61,694 nucleotides of DNA from Erysipelotrichaceae bacterium (GCA_017539025.1 JAFYHT010000035.1:1-61694); one strand, 5' to 3'; positions 48,346-58,064 are shown, counted from the first letter of the stretch. The notes: a model not told the origin generated them from the sequence alone. A program made the numbers and translations.

Positions 48346-50889
48346 CTAGAAGCGGTATGTACCGGCAGGATATTCTTCACTCTTGCCATCGATATCGATC
48401 GATGCGCTGGTGTTTGCCGGAACAGTAACTTCGTATCCTTTCTCATCATGTTTCACTTTGATCAGGCCATAAGGGCTAACGTATGAAACTTCAAAATGAT
48501 CATCACATTTTACCGGAGCGATCGTAAAGTGATTGGCTTGATCCGCTCTGATCCCTGCCAGATATTCAAAGAAATAAGAGACCACAGCACCTGGCGAATA
48601 ATGGTTCAGTGAAGCATCGCCTTCCCAGGATTCCCAGATCGTCGTCGCACCATTATCGACTTCATAGAGCCAGCCAGGACTCTTCTCATTCTTCAGCACT
48701 TTTTCAGCCAGATCCACATACCCGGCATCCGCCAGTGTCGAAAGAAGGAACGGAGTCGACAGGAAACCGGTCATGACCCGATATTCCTTGTTGACGACAG
48801 CCTTAGCCAGTCTTTCTTCCAGCTTCTTTTTCTCGTCATCATTTCCAAGTCCCAGAGCGATCGGCCTGACGAGTTTCGCATAGCGATCAGTATCAGGGAT
48901 CGGGTTTAAGAACTTCTTGCGATAGATGCGCTTAGCGCCATCCGAATATTCTCTGAAGAGCTTTGCGTCATCTTCTTTTCCCAACAAAGCACTTACCTTT
49001 GACATGATATCCAAAGTGTAATGCATATATGCAGTCGACTCTTCCGTCTTGACGGAAAGCTTTTTGGTGTTGATCTCATCCTGGAATTCTACCGGTTCCA
49101 GCCACTCACCCAGATGAACGCCCTTCTCGTAAAGATACTTGTAATCATCATCCTGTTTCAGCAGCTTCTTGTCGATCGGACCTGCGTGATTGATCATAAA
49201 CATCGCTGCCTTCTTCATCATCTCGTAATGTTCTTCTAAGATGGAAAGATCGTCATATCTGAGATAGAAACGATATGGTATGAGGATCGTCGCATCATGC
49301 CAGCCGGTGGAACCGCCTGAGGAATTGTACATCATCTCGGCACCCCATGCCGGAACGACTGCCGGCATCTTGCCATCCTTGAGCTGCGCATCTTCCATAT
49401 CGTTTAACCACTTGCGGTAGAACGCAGGGATATCCATCAGATAAGCCGCCGTATCAAAGAAGACCTGACCATCACCAGTCCATCCCATCCTCTCTCTTGT
49501 CGGACAGTCTGTCGGAATATCCAGATAATTGCCCTTCATTGACCATAAGGCATTGGAGAACAGCTGATTGAGTTTTTCATTCTCGCAATGGAAGAAACCG
49601 ATCTGATCCAGATTGGAATAGACCGCATGTGACTGGATCTTACTGATCTTCGCATTTCCTTCGATCTGCGCATAGCGGAAGCCGCAGACTGAGAATTCCA
49701 TCTCGTAATGGTCCTCATTGCCGCTGCAGTATAAGATGACTTCCTGCTTCGGAGTCACGACGTAATCATTTTCTTTCTTTGGTTTCCATACATATATGGC
49801 AACCAGGTTCGCCATCAGCTTATTGAGCTCACCTGCCGGACGCTTGCACTGGATCTGTGCCATGTTGACCTTGCCGTCTTTCAAAGTCTCGCCCAATGTG
49901 ATCTTGATCTTTTCACCTTTTCTTCCCTTGAAATCCAAGGAGATCGTACCGGCGACATTCTGCTTGAAATCAACGATCGTATCGGAAATGAATTCTCCAT
50001 CAAAAGATTCATGTTTTGATGCATAGACATTATTGGAAGAAACAAGATGATGATCCCCCTTCACTTCGATCGCCTTAGCAGAATAAGTCGGTCTTAATGA
50101 GGCATCAAAGATCTCTCCATCCTTCATATCATTGAAACGGACCTCTCCGTCATTGCACCAGTCAAATGATGCATCGGAAACGATCGTATCCGTTGAACCG
50201 TCTTTGTAGTTAACTTCCAGCTGAGAAAGCAGTTTTGTCTGTCTGCCATAGAAAGCAGTTATGCCAAAGGCACCCAAAGCACCTCTGTACCAGCCATCGC
50301 CCAAAGCGATCTTCATTTCATTGTTTTCCTGTAGTAATGAAGTCACATCATAAGTCTGATATTGCAGGCGCTTACGGTAATCCGTAGAACCCGGCATGAA
50401 CAGAGTATTGATCTTTTTATCATTGATCTCAACCGTATAGATGCCGCAGGCCGAGATATATAAACGTGCCTTCTGAATCTCTTTTTTACAGTTGAATCCT
50501 TTCTTAAACAGATCCAAAGGATAGCGGACGTTCTTCTGTGGGACATAATCACCAGCGATCCACTTTGCCTTGAAGTCTTCCTTGTTCAGAAGACCCATTT
50601 CAAAGAAAGCATTGTTTTCTTCATCTTTTTCATCATTCTCATCCCAGAGAGTGATGGCTACATCGATGTGATCCCTTGAGGATAATGCCTTTCCTTCATA
50701 AGAGATCAGGTTCATCTTCTCAGAAGAAACCTTACCGCTGTCCCAGAATACTTCATCATCCTTCCTGCAGATGATCTGATAGGCACTCTGTTTTACGCCG
50801 TCATCGCATGTCCAGGAAAAACGCGGTCTAAGGATATCGATCCCGATCGGATCTTTGAGATATTCGGTTTTGATATTTATCGCTTTCAT
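48346..50889 (-). CDS. GH78 alpha-L-rhamnosidase
   Basis: An 847-residue cytoplasmic rhamnosidase with CPTRERMGWTGD carrying the acid Glu and TTIWESWEG the base Glu. Paralogue of the 36457-38991 protein, without a helical tail. The ribosome site is weak (purine-rich GAAAGAG/AAGAG overlapping the end of the preceding gene), and only 6 bases separate it from the GH43 gene, so coupling is likely. Its place in the arabinose operon implies a substrate carrying both rhamnose and arabinose, as in rhamnogalacturonan side chains or arabinogalactan. Confidence 0.92.
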   Translation of the reverse strand: MKAINIKTEYLKDPIGIDILRPRFSWTCDDGVKQSAYQIICRKDDEVFWDSGKVSSEKMNLISYEGKALSSRDHIDVAITLWDENDEKDEENNAFFEMGLLNKEDFKAKWIAGDYVPQKNVRYPLDLFKKGFNCKKEIQKARLYISACGIYTVEINDKKINTLFMPGSTDYRKRLQYQTYDVTSLLQENNEMKIALGDGWYRGALGAFGITAFYGRQTKLLSQLEVNYKDGSTDTIVSDASFDWCNDGEVRFNDMKDGEIFDASLRPTYSAKAIEVKGDHHLVSSNNVYASKHESFDGEFISDTIVDFKQNVAGTISLDFKGRKGEKIKITLGETLKDGKVNMAQIQCKRPAGELNKLMANLVAIYVWKPKKENDYVVTPKQEVILYCSGNEDHYEMEFSVCGFRYAQIEGNAKISKIQSHAVYSNLDQIGFFHCENEKLNQLFSNALWSMKGNYLDIPTDCPTRERMGWTGDGQVFFDTAAYLMDIPAFYRKWLNDMEDAQLKDGKMPAVVPAWGAEMMYNSSGGSTGWHDATILIPYRFYLRYDDLSILEEHYEMMKKAAMFMINHAGPIDKKLLKQDDDYKYLYEKGVHLGEWLEPVEFQDEINTKKLSVKTEESTAYMHYTLDIMSKVSALLGKEDDAKLFREYSDGAKRIYRKKFLNPIPDTDRYAKLVRPIALGLGNDDEKKKLEERLAKAVVNKEYRVMTGFLSTPFLLSTLADAGYVDLAEKVLKNEKSPGWLYEVDNGATTIWESWEGDASLNHYSPGAVVSYFFEYLAGIRADQANHFTIAPVKCDDHFEVSYVSPYGLIKVKHDEKGYEVTVPANTSASIDIDGKSEEYPAGTYRF

Positions 50890-50895
50890 AATCTC

Positions 50896-51987
50896 TTACT
50901 CTTTCATGTAATCTTCCAGTTTCCATTCTTCATGCCATCTCAGATATGGAACACCATTCTTCCACTCGATCGGAAGCCAGACATATTGAGAAATGGATGT
51001 ATTGCCTCCGTGTTTGAATGTCTTATGCGGAAGCTCACTCATTTCCTTTGGTGAATAATCCGGTTTGACAAGATCGTCATGTCTGCCTCCGGCCATTGCC
51101 TTATCGACCATCTTCAGATACTGCTTGCCAAACCACATATCAAATTTCGTCGGTTTCCATCTATCGGCCATCGCGATGTAAAGATCGCTGCCAGGAACTT
51201 TGAGTACACAGGTGAATTGCGAGAAGAAACTCGTTCCGTCTTTGTCATCGATACATACTTCACCAAGATCTTCATATTCACTTAAGAATTGATTGAATCG
51301 GCATACTCTTGTCGGATTCGGATAGTAGGATGAAGTACCGCTTGTATAACAGAAATAGGTATCATCTTTCTTGAATACTGCCGGTGCCTCTCTGGAGAAC
51401 GGCGGTTTTGATTCGCGATAGTTCGCCACATATTCACCGGTAACGTCTGTATAATCGTCTGTCAGTTTAGCAGTGACCAGTTCGAAATGCGGACGGTCGA
51501 ATACGAAATACGCATCACCATTTTCTTCCTTGTATAAGGCGAAATCACCGGTATCCATCTTTAAAGGTTTTAAAATTTTGTGGACATATTCATAAGGTCC
51601 CATGAAATCATCCGCCTGCATGACAGCCATGAACTGTGAACGGGAATCGCACATGATCTTGAGCCAGCAGACATATTTCTTCGTCTTTTCACAATATAAG
51701 ATATGCGGTCTGTCCATACAATAGGTCGGATGAAGCGGAGAATCCAGATCATCCGGTGTCGGCGGAATGATCAGTCCTCTGTCATCCCAGTTGTAAAGAT
51801 CCTTGGAAGAGTAACATCTCACACCCCAGTGCCAGATCGTTCCCTTGCCATCGGTCTTTTCCTTATTCTCGCCATACCAGTAGTATGTCTTGTCTTTCTC
51901 ATCATAAAAAACAGAAAACCCGTGTGCCTGAATCGGTTTTCCCTCTGTGTCCAGCCATTGTTTGCCATTGATGAATGAATGATACAT
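50896..51987 (-). CDS. GH43-type glycosidase, exo-beta-1,3-galactanase-like
   Basis: A 363-residue paralogue of the 15327-16394 enzyme, with AHGFSVFYDEKDKTYYWYGENK-type opening (first 20 positions conserved in pattern), SSKDLYNWDDRG, and the shared NTSISQYVWLP end. Both lack signal peptides. The exo-beta-1,3-galactanase suggestion comes from memory of the GH43 branch with this opening and needs a family search. A strong AAAGGAG site precedes the ATG. It follows the GH2 gene after 62 bases that contain an intercistronic hairpin. Confidence 0.8.
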   Translation of the reverse strand: MYHSFINGKQWLDTEGKPIQAHGFSVFYDEKDKTYYWYGENKEKTDGKGTIWHWGVRCYSSKDLYNWDDRGLIIPPTPDDLDSPLHPTYCMDRPHILYCEKTKKYVCWLKIMCDSRSQFMAVMQADDFMGPYEYVHKILKPLKMDTGDFALYKEENGDAYFVFDRPHFELVTAKLTDDYTDVTGEYVANYRESKPPFSREAPAVFKKDDTYFCYTSGTSSYYPNPTRVCRFNQFLSEYEDLGEVCIDDKDGTSFFSQFTCVLKVPGSDLYIAMADRWKPTKFDMWFGKQYLKMVDKAMAGGRHDDLVKPDYSPKEMSELPHKTFKHGGNTSISQYVWLPIEWKNGVPYLRWHEEWKLEDYMKE

Positions 51988-52006
51988 ATGTCTCCTTTCA
52001 CCAGAT

Positions 52007-52030
52007 CAGGAAGCAGTCTCCTGCTTCCTG
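52007..52030 (-). promoter_or_regulatory. Intercistronic mRNA hairpin with GNRA loop
   Basis: A perfect 10-bp stem (CAGGAAGCAG with CTGCTTCCTG) closed on the minus strand by the GAGA tetraloop, with no T tract after it. It lies 20 bases after the GH2 stop and just before the GH43 ribosome site, so it is better read as an RNA processing or stability element than a terminator. Confidence 0.7.
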
Positions 52031-52049
52031 TCTGAATATATAAATTGAT

Positions 52050-54365
52050 TTATTTTGTAACCTTGACGGTTGCTTCGCACTCTTCACTTCCTGCCTTAGC
52101 AGTGACTCTGATCTCGCCGGCCTTTGTTGCCTTGACGATCGCCAGTGCTTTGCCATAGTAGGTCGTGTATTCGCCGGAATGGATATCTTCCAGTGTACAA
52201 GGATTTGCGCTGCCAAATGCCAGCAGTTCGCCATTCTCAACAGATACATTTACCTTGCGGTCTGCGTTGCATTCAAGAACACCGTTTTCATCAGCGATCT
52301 CAAAATCGACATAAACAATATCATTGACCTTGACTTCTTTCTCTTCCGGACTTAATTTCAATCCGGCATCTTTTGCGCTTGACAGAACGTTCCTTGCGAT
52401 CTCATTTCCTGCTGCATCAAATGCGACAGCTTCCAATGTACCTGGTACATACTTGATCTTGAAAGTCGTACGGGAACCTTTTGGCTTGCCTGAAGCGACC
52501 TTCTTGGAATTCTGATAGAGTTCGACATGGTCACAATGGAAGAAGACTTCAACGACTGCTTTCTTGCCATCACAACCCTTCCATGCATAGGAAGGAATGC
52601 CGTTTGTTCCTCTCCAGCTTGCCTTGAATGGTCTTCTTTCGTGATTGATCGGCTGCAGAGTGATCATCGGTCTTTCCAATGCATCCCAGGCTGCAGATGA
52701 CCAGAAGGCTTCCGCGTTTGGCGTACCGATGATATCGAATGCACCGGTATCAGCCAGCCACCAAGGATAAGGTTTTGAGAAACCTGCGCCGGACTTTTCA
52801 TAAGACCATGCACCGATTCCGTTTTCACCGATGTAGTCCCAGGCAGTCCACATGAAGTCGCCGACCAGAGTCGGGATCTTCTTGACCATTTCCCAGTTTT
52901 CATCGATCGTATAAGGCATCGTCTCAGAGCCGAAGATGACTCTTGTCGGATGTAATTTCGCATCCAGCGGATATCTGCCGGAAGCGTAGTTGTAACCTGC
53001 CATATCAAGCGCATCAACTGATGGAGAAACTAATTTGTCTACCTTGGAGCTATTTGCGGCCTTATTCATGCCCGAACCGACAAAGGAAGTGATGAGGTTG
53101 AACATCGTAGAGCTCATGCCATTTGTCTTCTGATCGTCATTGCCTTCTCTGCCGCCTTCTTCCTTATAGATCCCTTTTCCTTTCGATTGCTGGAAAATGA
53201 TCATCAGGTTGAAACCACCGGTGACGAAACGGTTTGGATCCAGTTCGTGGATCAGTTTGACCATTTCCTTGGTTGCTTCAACACCTTCCGGTTTAGCCGG
53301 CTCAGAAACTTCATTACCGATGGAATACAAGATCACACTCGGATGGTTGAAATCTCTGGCTACCATGTTTTCGATATCTTCCTTGTAGTGCTGCCTCCAG
53401 AGCTTTCCACCATAGTCACAGACGCTCTTCTTGTGGAACCACATATCCCAGGTCTCATCCATGACATACATGCCCAGTTCATCGCAGGCATCCAGCAGAT
53501 ACTTGGAAGTCGGGTTGTGTGCAGATCTGATCGCATTGAAACCCGCATCCTTTAACGCCTTGACTCTTCTGTATTCGGACTTGCAGTAAGTAGCAGAACC
53601 CAATAAGCCGTTGTCATGGTGAACGCAACCACCCTTTAACAGTGTATTTCTTCCATTGACGAAGAAACCATTGGAATTGTATTCGACCTGTCTGACACCG
53701 AAACGCTCTTCGACAGAATCGTTTCCGACAGTAACATTGACTGTATAGAGATAAGGATCATCTTCACTCCAGAGTCTGACATTTTCCAGTTCGAAATCGA
53801 CATCATTTCCTTCAGCCGAAGCAACAACTTTACCTGCATCAAAGATCTCAACCTTTGCGTTTTCTGCATTTACCTTGACATTGATCTTGCCTGACTTGTA
53901 GTCAAGAGTAGAAACCTTGACACCGTATACCGGAACGAATTCATCTTCGTCGCTTGTATAGAGATCGACATCTCTGTAGATACCGGCACCCGGATACCAT
54001 CTGGAATCAGGACCATCAGCGATACCGCAGGTCACCTTGACAACATCACCCTTCTTTACTGTTCCAAGTTCAGCAACGAATGGGGAATATCCATACGCAT
54101 ATTCCTTCTTTAATTCATCGTTGAGAAAGACTTTGGCATCTTTATAGACACCATCAAAGTTCAGGAATGCGTGTTTTGCGTCTGTATCGATCTTCTTTTC
54201 ATAAGTATAAGTACCGATGTTGAAAAAAGCTCCTGCATCACTGCTTTTCGCATCAGCGCTGCGCTTTTCATAGATCATCGCATCATGAGGCAGACATACG
54301 ATCTTCTCGATCTCTGTACCGTCTTTTCTGAATGTCCAATTTTCATTGAATAATGTCTTTTTCAT
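52050..54365 (-). CDS. GH2 beta-galactosidase-like enzyme with C-terminal Ig-like domains
   Basis: A 771-residue family 2 enzyme: jelly roll, Ig-like domain, TIM barrel with acid/base Glu352 (YSIGNEVSE) and nucleophile Glu481 (FGSETMP), then DUF4982-like and invasin-type Ig-like domains to the end. Residues about 395-445 form a Gly/Ser/Asn-rich insertion in the barrel. No signal peptide. A GGAG site precedes the ATG. It is the first gene of the nine-gene arabinose operon and diverges from an AraC regulator; its promoter carries a cre site. Confidence 0.9.
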   Translation of the reverse strand: MKKTLFNENWTFRKDGTEIEKIVCLPHDAMIYEKRSADAKSSDAGAFFNIGTYTYEKKIDTDAKHAFLNFDGVYKDAKVFLNDELKKEYAYGYSPFVAELGTVKKGDVVKVTCGIADGPDSRWYPGAGIYRDVDLYTSDEDEFVPVYGVKVSTLDYKSGKINVKVNAENAKVEIFDAGKVVASAEGNDVDFELENVRLWSEDDPYLYTVNVTVGNDSVEERFGVRQVEYNSNGFFVNGRNTLLKGGCVHHDNGLLGSATYCKSEYRRVKALKDAGFNAIRSAHNPTSKYLLDACDELGMYVMDETWDMWFHKKSVCDYGGKLWRQHYKEDIENMVARDFNHPSVILYSIGNEVSEPAKPEGVEATKEMVKLIHELDPNRFVTGGFNLMIIFQQSKGKGIYKEEGGREGNDDQKTNGMSSTMFNLITSFVGSGMNKAANSSKVDKLVSPSVDALDMAGYNYASGRYPLDAKLHPTRVIFGSETMPYTIDENWEMVKKIPTLVGDFMWTAWDYIGENGIGAWSYEKSGAGFSKPYPWWLADTGAFDIIGTPNAEAFWSSAAWDALERPMITLQPINHERRPFKASWRGTNGIPSYAWKGCDGKKAVVEVFFHCDHVELYQNSKKVASGKPKGSRTTFKIKYVPGTLEAVAFDAAGNEIARNVLSSAKDAGLKLSPEEKEVKVNDIVYVDFEIADENGVLECNADRKVNVSVENGELLAFGSANPCTLEDIHSGEYTTYYGKALAIVKATKAGEIRVTAKAGSEECEATVKVTK

Positions 54366-54394
54366 AGATTCTCCTTTATTATTTTTCTTATCTT

Positions 54395-54444
54395 ACAAGC
54401 TGATTATAAGCGCTTTCATTTTTTACATATATCAATTATTCGTT
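54395..54444 (-). promoter_or_regulatory. Promoter module with cre site, GH2/ara operon
   Basis: On the minus strand TTGATA, 21 bases and TATAAT are arranged with a near-consensus cre (TGAAAGCGCTTATA, 54405-54418) overlapping the -10 box. The block aligns without gaps to 59613-59662: 20 of 21 bases agree at one end and 16 of 17 at the other. The long spacer suggests an activator-dependent promoter. Confidence 0.7.
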
Positions 54445-54488
54445 ATCATTATCAATATTTAGATATCGTTATCTCAAATATCCAATTA

Positions 54489-54515
54489 TTGATAATAAAA
54501 ACCATTTTTTATAAT
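54489..54515 (+). promoter_or_regulatory. Candidate promoter of the ara AraC regulator
   Basis: TTGATA, 15 bases, TATAAT (54510-54515); the ATG follows 9 bases later, so the transcript would have almost no leader. Two CGTTATC half-sites (54441-54447 and 54467-54473) upstream are candidate AraC binding sites. Confidence 0.5.
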
Positions 54516-54523
54516 ATGAAGGT

Positions 54524-55717
54524 ATGCAAAACATCAAATTCTTCTCTCAGATCATGCAAAGCATCTACCAGATCTACCTGTGGATCTACGATCAGAATGG
54601 GACTCTGATCGAATGCGACTGTCCCGATGAGAAAGACTTCTCTTTTCTTCTCAACGAGCAGCATCTGAAACAGATCTCTCTGTTCTTCAAGCAACACAGC
54701 AAGCCGATGATCTATACGACCGATTATCTGACCAACTGGATCACGGATTTCAAACACAGCGAAGAACACGGACCTGTCGTTGTCCTGATCGGGCCCTTCT
54801 TCCTGGATGCTTATCCGAAACAGGCGATCCGGGAAGAAATGGATCTCAAGCAGATCTCTTTACAGAGAAAGGATCATATCCTTTCCGTTCTGAATACCCT
54901 TCCTGTCATCGGATTCACACGGATCATGGAATACACCGTAATGAGCCATTTTGCGCTGACATCAGAAAGGATCAGCACCTATGATCTGCACATCAATCCG
55001 TCTGAATCAAAAAGCGATAATGATGAGCCGGACTCAGAAGAAACGACAGCTCATGGCACCTATGAAGCAGAAAGAGAAATGCTCAGGATGGTCAGAGAAG
55101 GAGATCTCGGCATCCTTGAATATATGAAGAAGATGGCATCGATCGGCAATATCGGCAAGATGGCCAACGAAGATTCAGAACCCTTACGGCAGATGCGCAA
55201 TGCCCTTCTTGTCGAGATCGTACTGTTTTCCAGGGCTGCGATCGAAGGAGGCTTATATCCGGACACTGCCATGACTTTGACAGACCGCTATTTTCAAAGC
55301 GTAGAAGCCGCAAAGAATTTCCAGGATCTCACCGATGTTGCCATAGCTGTTCAGAATGATTTCGTCGGAAGAGTCCATAAGATCAAAACGAACAGGGACC
55401 GATCCAAAACGGTCAATCAGCTGATCGACTACATTGAACTCCATCTGGAAGACAATATCTCGCTGGAAGATATGGCAAGCGAATTCGGATACAGTGAATA
55501 CTATCTCTCCAAAAAATTCAGGAAAGAAACCGGAGAGACGATCAAAGAATTCATACGGCAGTCAAGACTGAAAAGAGCTGCACATTATCTTGTGAATACA
55601 AATCTCTCAGTCTCTTCCATTTCCGAAAAACTCCGTTTTTCTTCCCAAAGTTATTTCATCTCAAAATTCAAGGAAGAGTATGGGGTAACACCAAACGAAT
55701 ACAAACTGAAGAATTAA
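54524..55717 (+). CDS. AraC-family regulator of the arabinose/GH operon
   Basis: A 397-residue regulator with an unnamed N-terminal sensor of about 150 residues, an acidic linker (SESKSDNDEPDSEE), a helical middle region (REGDLGILEYMKK, SRAAIEGGLYPDTA) and a C-terminal AraC DNA-binding domain (SLEDMASEFGYSEYYLSKKFRKE, SSQSYFISKFKEEYGVTPNEYK). Same architecture as the regulator at 21712. It diverges from the nine-gene operon and probably also governs the GPH gene with the shared promoter module. Its TAA stop overlaps that of the convergent transporter gene in one TTAA. Confidence 0.88.
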   Translation: MQNIKFFSQIMQSIYQIYLWIYDQNGTLIECDCPDEKDFSFLLNEQHLKQISLFFKQHSKPMIYTTDYLTNWITDFKHSEEHGPVVVLIGPFFLDAYPKQAIREEMDLKQISLQRKDHILSVLNTLPVIGFTRIMEYTVMSHFALTSERISTYDLHINPSESKSDNDEPDSEETTAHGTYEAEREMLRMVREGDLGILEYMKKMASIGNIGKMANEDSEPLRQMRNALLVEIVLFSRAAIEGGLYPDTAMTLTDRYFQSVEAAKNFQDLTDVAIAVQNDFVGRVHKIKTNRDRSKTVNQLIDYIELHLEDNISLEDMASEFGYSEYYLSKKFRKETGETIKEFIRQSRLKRAAHYLVNTNLSVSSISEKLRFSSQSYFISKFKEEYGVTPNEYKLKN

Positions 55718-57099
55718 GCTTCTTTCCTGTTGAGCTTCATCAGAAGATAATAACTGATCAGAAAACCGATCAATGGAACACCGCTCATCAAAAATGAGAA
55801 GAAGAATCTGATCGCATCACTTTGAACGATGACCTCAGAAGCAGAAGAAGGTGCGACATAGCCAAAGAGATTGATGCCTCCCAAAAGGATACTCTGAGCG
55901 ATACCGGCTCCCATCATGGAGATCAGAGTCGTGCAGGTGATCGAGAAAGTATCACAACGGTATCCAAATTTCTTTTCAAAACCATCCAGGACATCTGAAA
56001 GAAGTGACATTGAAAGATACCCCGTGATCGAACCGATCGATTTGATGAACAGACCGGCCAGAACGATCCTCATATCGTTGCCGGAGAAGAATACGATCGC
56101 TGAACCAAGAGCCGCAAGCAGATAACCGTACTTCATCAGGTTTGTCTTTCCATATTTCTTCACTAACGGCATCAGGACCAGGATGCCCGGACCCAAAGGG
56201 AACTGTCCGATCACATTCAATAAGACCTGCCTGGTCGCTCCTGTCTCAACACTGTTGGAAAGGACCCAGTTGGAATAATAGATCATCGAAGAATTCGCAA
56301 GATGACCATCGATCGTCTTGATCACGAAGATCAGTATGATCAGGATCCACTTATCGTATTTCAGACAATCTTTCAACTGGCTGAAAAACGGGATCGGATC
56401 CTTTTTCTTTTCCTCGCTCACTCTTTCTCTGCTGAAGAAGTACTCCAGGAGTGTTCCCGGAATCGCCATGATCGAAAGCAAAGACATGAATCTGAACCAG
56501 TTGGACTGTGCCAGAGGCCCGACACCGAAATGTCTGACCAGCAGCGGCATGATCACAGCAGACAGGGTCCCGGGAATCATTGCCTCGGAAACATTCTTGA
56601 CCAGAGACAGGCTGTCCCTGCTTTTGTGATCCCTTGTTGATCTTGGAAGCATCAGAGTATGCGAAAGCAGATAGATGTTGTTGGCACCGGCAAAAAACAG
56701 ATTATAAGAAAAAATGATCCAGATGACCTGTAATCTGAATGAGGCTCTCGGTATCGCATACATCAGGATACCGCTCACACTCAACAGAATCCCTGAGATC
56801 AGGATCCAAGGTCTTGCCTTGCCCTGGCGGCTGTTTGTCGAATCAATCAGCTTTCCGAACATGACGTTCGTAAAAGCGGAAAAGAGTTTCGCCGCCAGCG
56901 GCATGGCAGAAATCAACAATCCTGATACACCGATGACATCCGTATAAAACTGCAACAGATAATTACCGGCAACGGAAGTGATCAGCAGATAAGTCATACT
57001 CGGTCCGATCAGATAGGCTAAAAGGATCTCGGCTGTGCCGACTTTTTCCTCAGAAACCTTCGGATCGAAAGCCTTATTTTCCAGCAAAGGAAACTTCAT
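55714..57099 (-). CDS. MFS/GPH-type sugar transporter
   Basis: A 461-residue membrane protein with about 12 hydrophobic segments. A degenerate GPH-like motif (FGKLIDSTNSRQGKARPW) follows the early helices, so it belongs to the GPH/MFS superfamily but is remote from the other three here. Its ATG overlaps the stop of the small 11-residue-repeat gene (TAATG), so the two are translated together. The TetR gene divergent from that small gene is its likely regulator. No terminator separates it from the convergent AraC gene. Confidence 0.85.
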   Translation of the reverse strand: MKFPLLENKAFDPKVSEEKVGTAEILLAYLIGPSMTYLLITSVAGNYLLQFYTDVIGVSGLLISAMPLAAKLFSAFTNVMFGKLIDSTNSRQGKARPWILISGILLSVSGILMYAIPRASFRLQVIWIIFSYNLFFAGANNIYLLSHTLMLPRSTRDHKSRDSLSLVKNVSEAMIPGTLSAVIMPLLVRHFGVGPLAQSNWFRFMSLLSIMAIPGTLLEYFFSRERVSEEKKKDPIPFFSQLKDCLKYDKWILIILIFVIKTIDGHLANSSMIYYSNWVLSNSVETGATRQVLLNVIGQFPLGPGILVLMPLVKKYGKTNLMKYGYLLAALGSAIVFFSGNDMRIVLAGLFIKSIGSITGYLSMSLLSDVLDGFEKKFGYRCDTFSITCTTLISMMGAGIAQSILLGGINLFGYVAPSSASEVIVQSDAIRFFFSFLMSGVPLIGFLISYYLLMKLNRKEA

Positions 57100-57368
57100 T
57101 ATTCCTTGCCTTTCTCAAGAGATTGATTGATGCGTTTCCTTGCGTCTTCGATACTTTCGCCATCTTCTTTCAGAAATGTATCGATGAACTTGTCTTCGAT
57201 CTTCTTATAGGTTGAAACGACACCGTTTTCGATCGCCTTATAACTGCCTACTGCAACCTTCTCGCTCAGTTTGTAAGCATCAACACTTCCCTTCTCGATC
57301 GTTTCATATGTATCAACAGCAGCTTTCTTGAAAGCTTCTTTTCTTTTTCCTTCTGTATCTCTAACCAT
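57099..57368 (-). CDS. Small protein of 11-residue repeats, coupled to transporter
   Basis: An 89-residue charged helical protein with no signal peptide. Residues 18-72 are five consecutive 11-residue units (VDTYETIEKGS, VDAYKLSEKVA, VGSYKAIENGV, VSTYKKIEDKF, IDTFLKEDGES) with an aromatic residue at the same place in each (Y21, Y32, Y43, Y54, F65). Hendecad repeats form continuous amphipathic helices that lie on membranes or make coiled coils. A strong AAAGGAGG site precedes the ATG and its stop overlaps the transporter start. It may be a transporter partner or membrane-surface protein; function unknown. Confidence 0.8.
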   Translation of the reverse strand: MVRDTEGKRKEAFKKAAVDTYETIEKGSVDAYKLSEKVAVGSYKAIENGVVSTYKKIEDKFIDTFLKEDGESIEDARKRINQSLEKGKE

Positions 57369-57383
57369 GTTTCCTCCTTTAAA

Positions 57384-57398
57384 ACAACATCTTGTTGT
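57384..57398. promoter_or_regulatory. Candidate TetR operator, ACAACA-TCT-TGTTGT
   Basis: A perfect 6-bp-arm palindrome immediately upstream of the small-protein ribosome site, in the space shared with a divergent TetR gene. It resembles 14735-14749. Confidence 0.55.
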
Positions 57399-57475
57399 AT
57401 TATTTACAATCTCAGTATAAAATCATGATGAATACGAAACAACGACACATTCACGAAAGGTGTTGAATTAATCAT

Positions 57476-58018
57476 ATGAACACAAGCAACAACCAAAGAA
57501 GAAGAAACACGGTCACAAAGATCTGGAGATCCTATCTCAATCTGGTCATCTCACGAAACGATATCGATACCATCACGGTCTCCGATATATGCAAGAAAGC
57601 CGGCATCAACCGGACCACTTTCTATTCGATCTATCTGGATATCGATGATCTGAAATCATCCATCGAACAGTGGATGATCGAAGAATTCCTTTCAGGCTTT
57701 CGAAATGAAACACAGACATTGACTCACTCTTTTGACTTCACTTCCCTGTTTGCTTCGATCAAAGAAAATCAGATCTTCTATAAGCTCTACTTCAAACTGA
57801 ATTTTGATTTCAAGACGACATTCATTGCCAATGAACCGACCCAGATCTGGAGACGCTACTTTAAAGACCAGTCTTCTGTGAAATATCACATCGAATTCTT
57901 CTCTGCCGGGATCACCGCCATCATCAAGATGTGGCTGGCAGAAGGCTGTCCGGGAGAACCTGAATCAATGAGCCAGATCATCTTAGAAGAATATACAAAA
58001 AACAACACATTCAACTGA
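57476..58018 (+). CDS. TetR-family regulator
   Basis: A 180-residue TetR protein; helix-turn-helix ITVSDICKKAGINRTTFYSIY lies near residues 37-57. The recognition helix AGINR[ST]TFY is shared with the TetR at 14821. An AAAGG lies 15 bases upstream, too far to be a good ribosome site. It diverges from the repeat-protein/transporter pair and converges on the GPH duplicate B, from which two terminators separate it. Confidence 0.83.
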   Translation: MNTSNNQRRRNTVTKIWRSYLNLVISRNDIDTITVSDICKKAGINRTTFYSIYLDIDDLKSSIEQWMIEEFLSGFRNETQTLTHSFDFTSLFASIKENQIFYKLYFKLNFDFKTTFIANEPTQIWRRYFKDQSSVKYHIEFFSAGITAIIKMWLAEGCPGEPESMSQIILEEYTKNNTFN

Positions 58019-58042
58019 AAAGCCTGCCAGACGGCAGGCTTT
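58019..58042 (+). terminator. Terminator of the TetR gene
   Basis: A GC-rich 10-bp stem (AAAGCCTGCC with GGCAGGCTTT, AGAC loop) directly after the stop codon; the T tract is short. Confidence 0.8.
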
Positions 58043-58064
58043 CATATCTTCTTTCACATAATAG

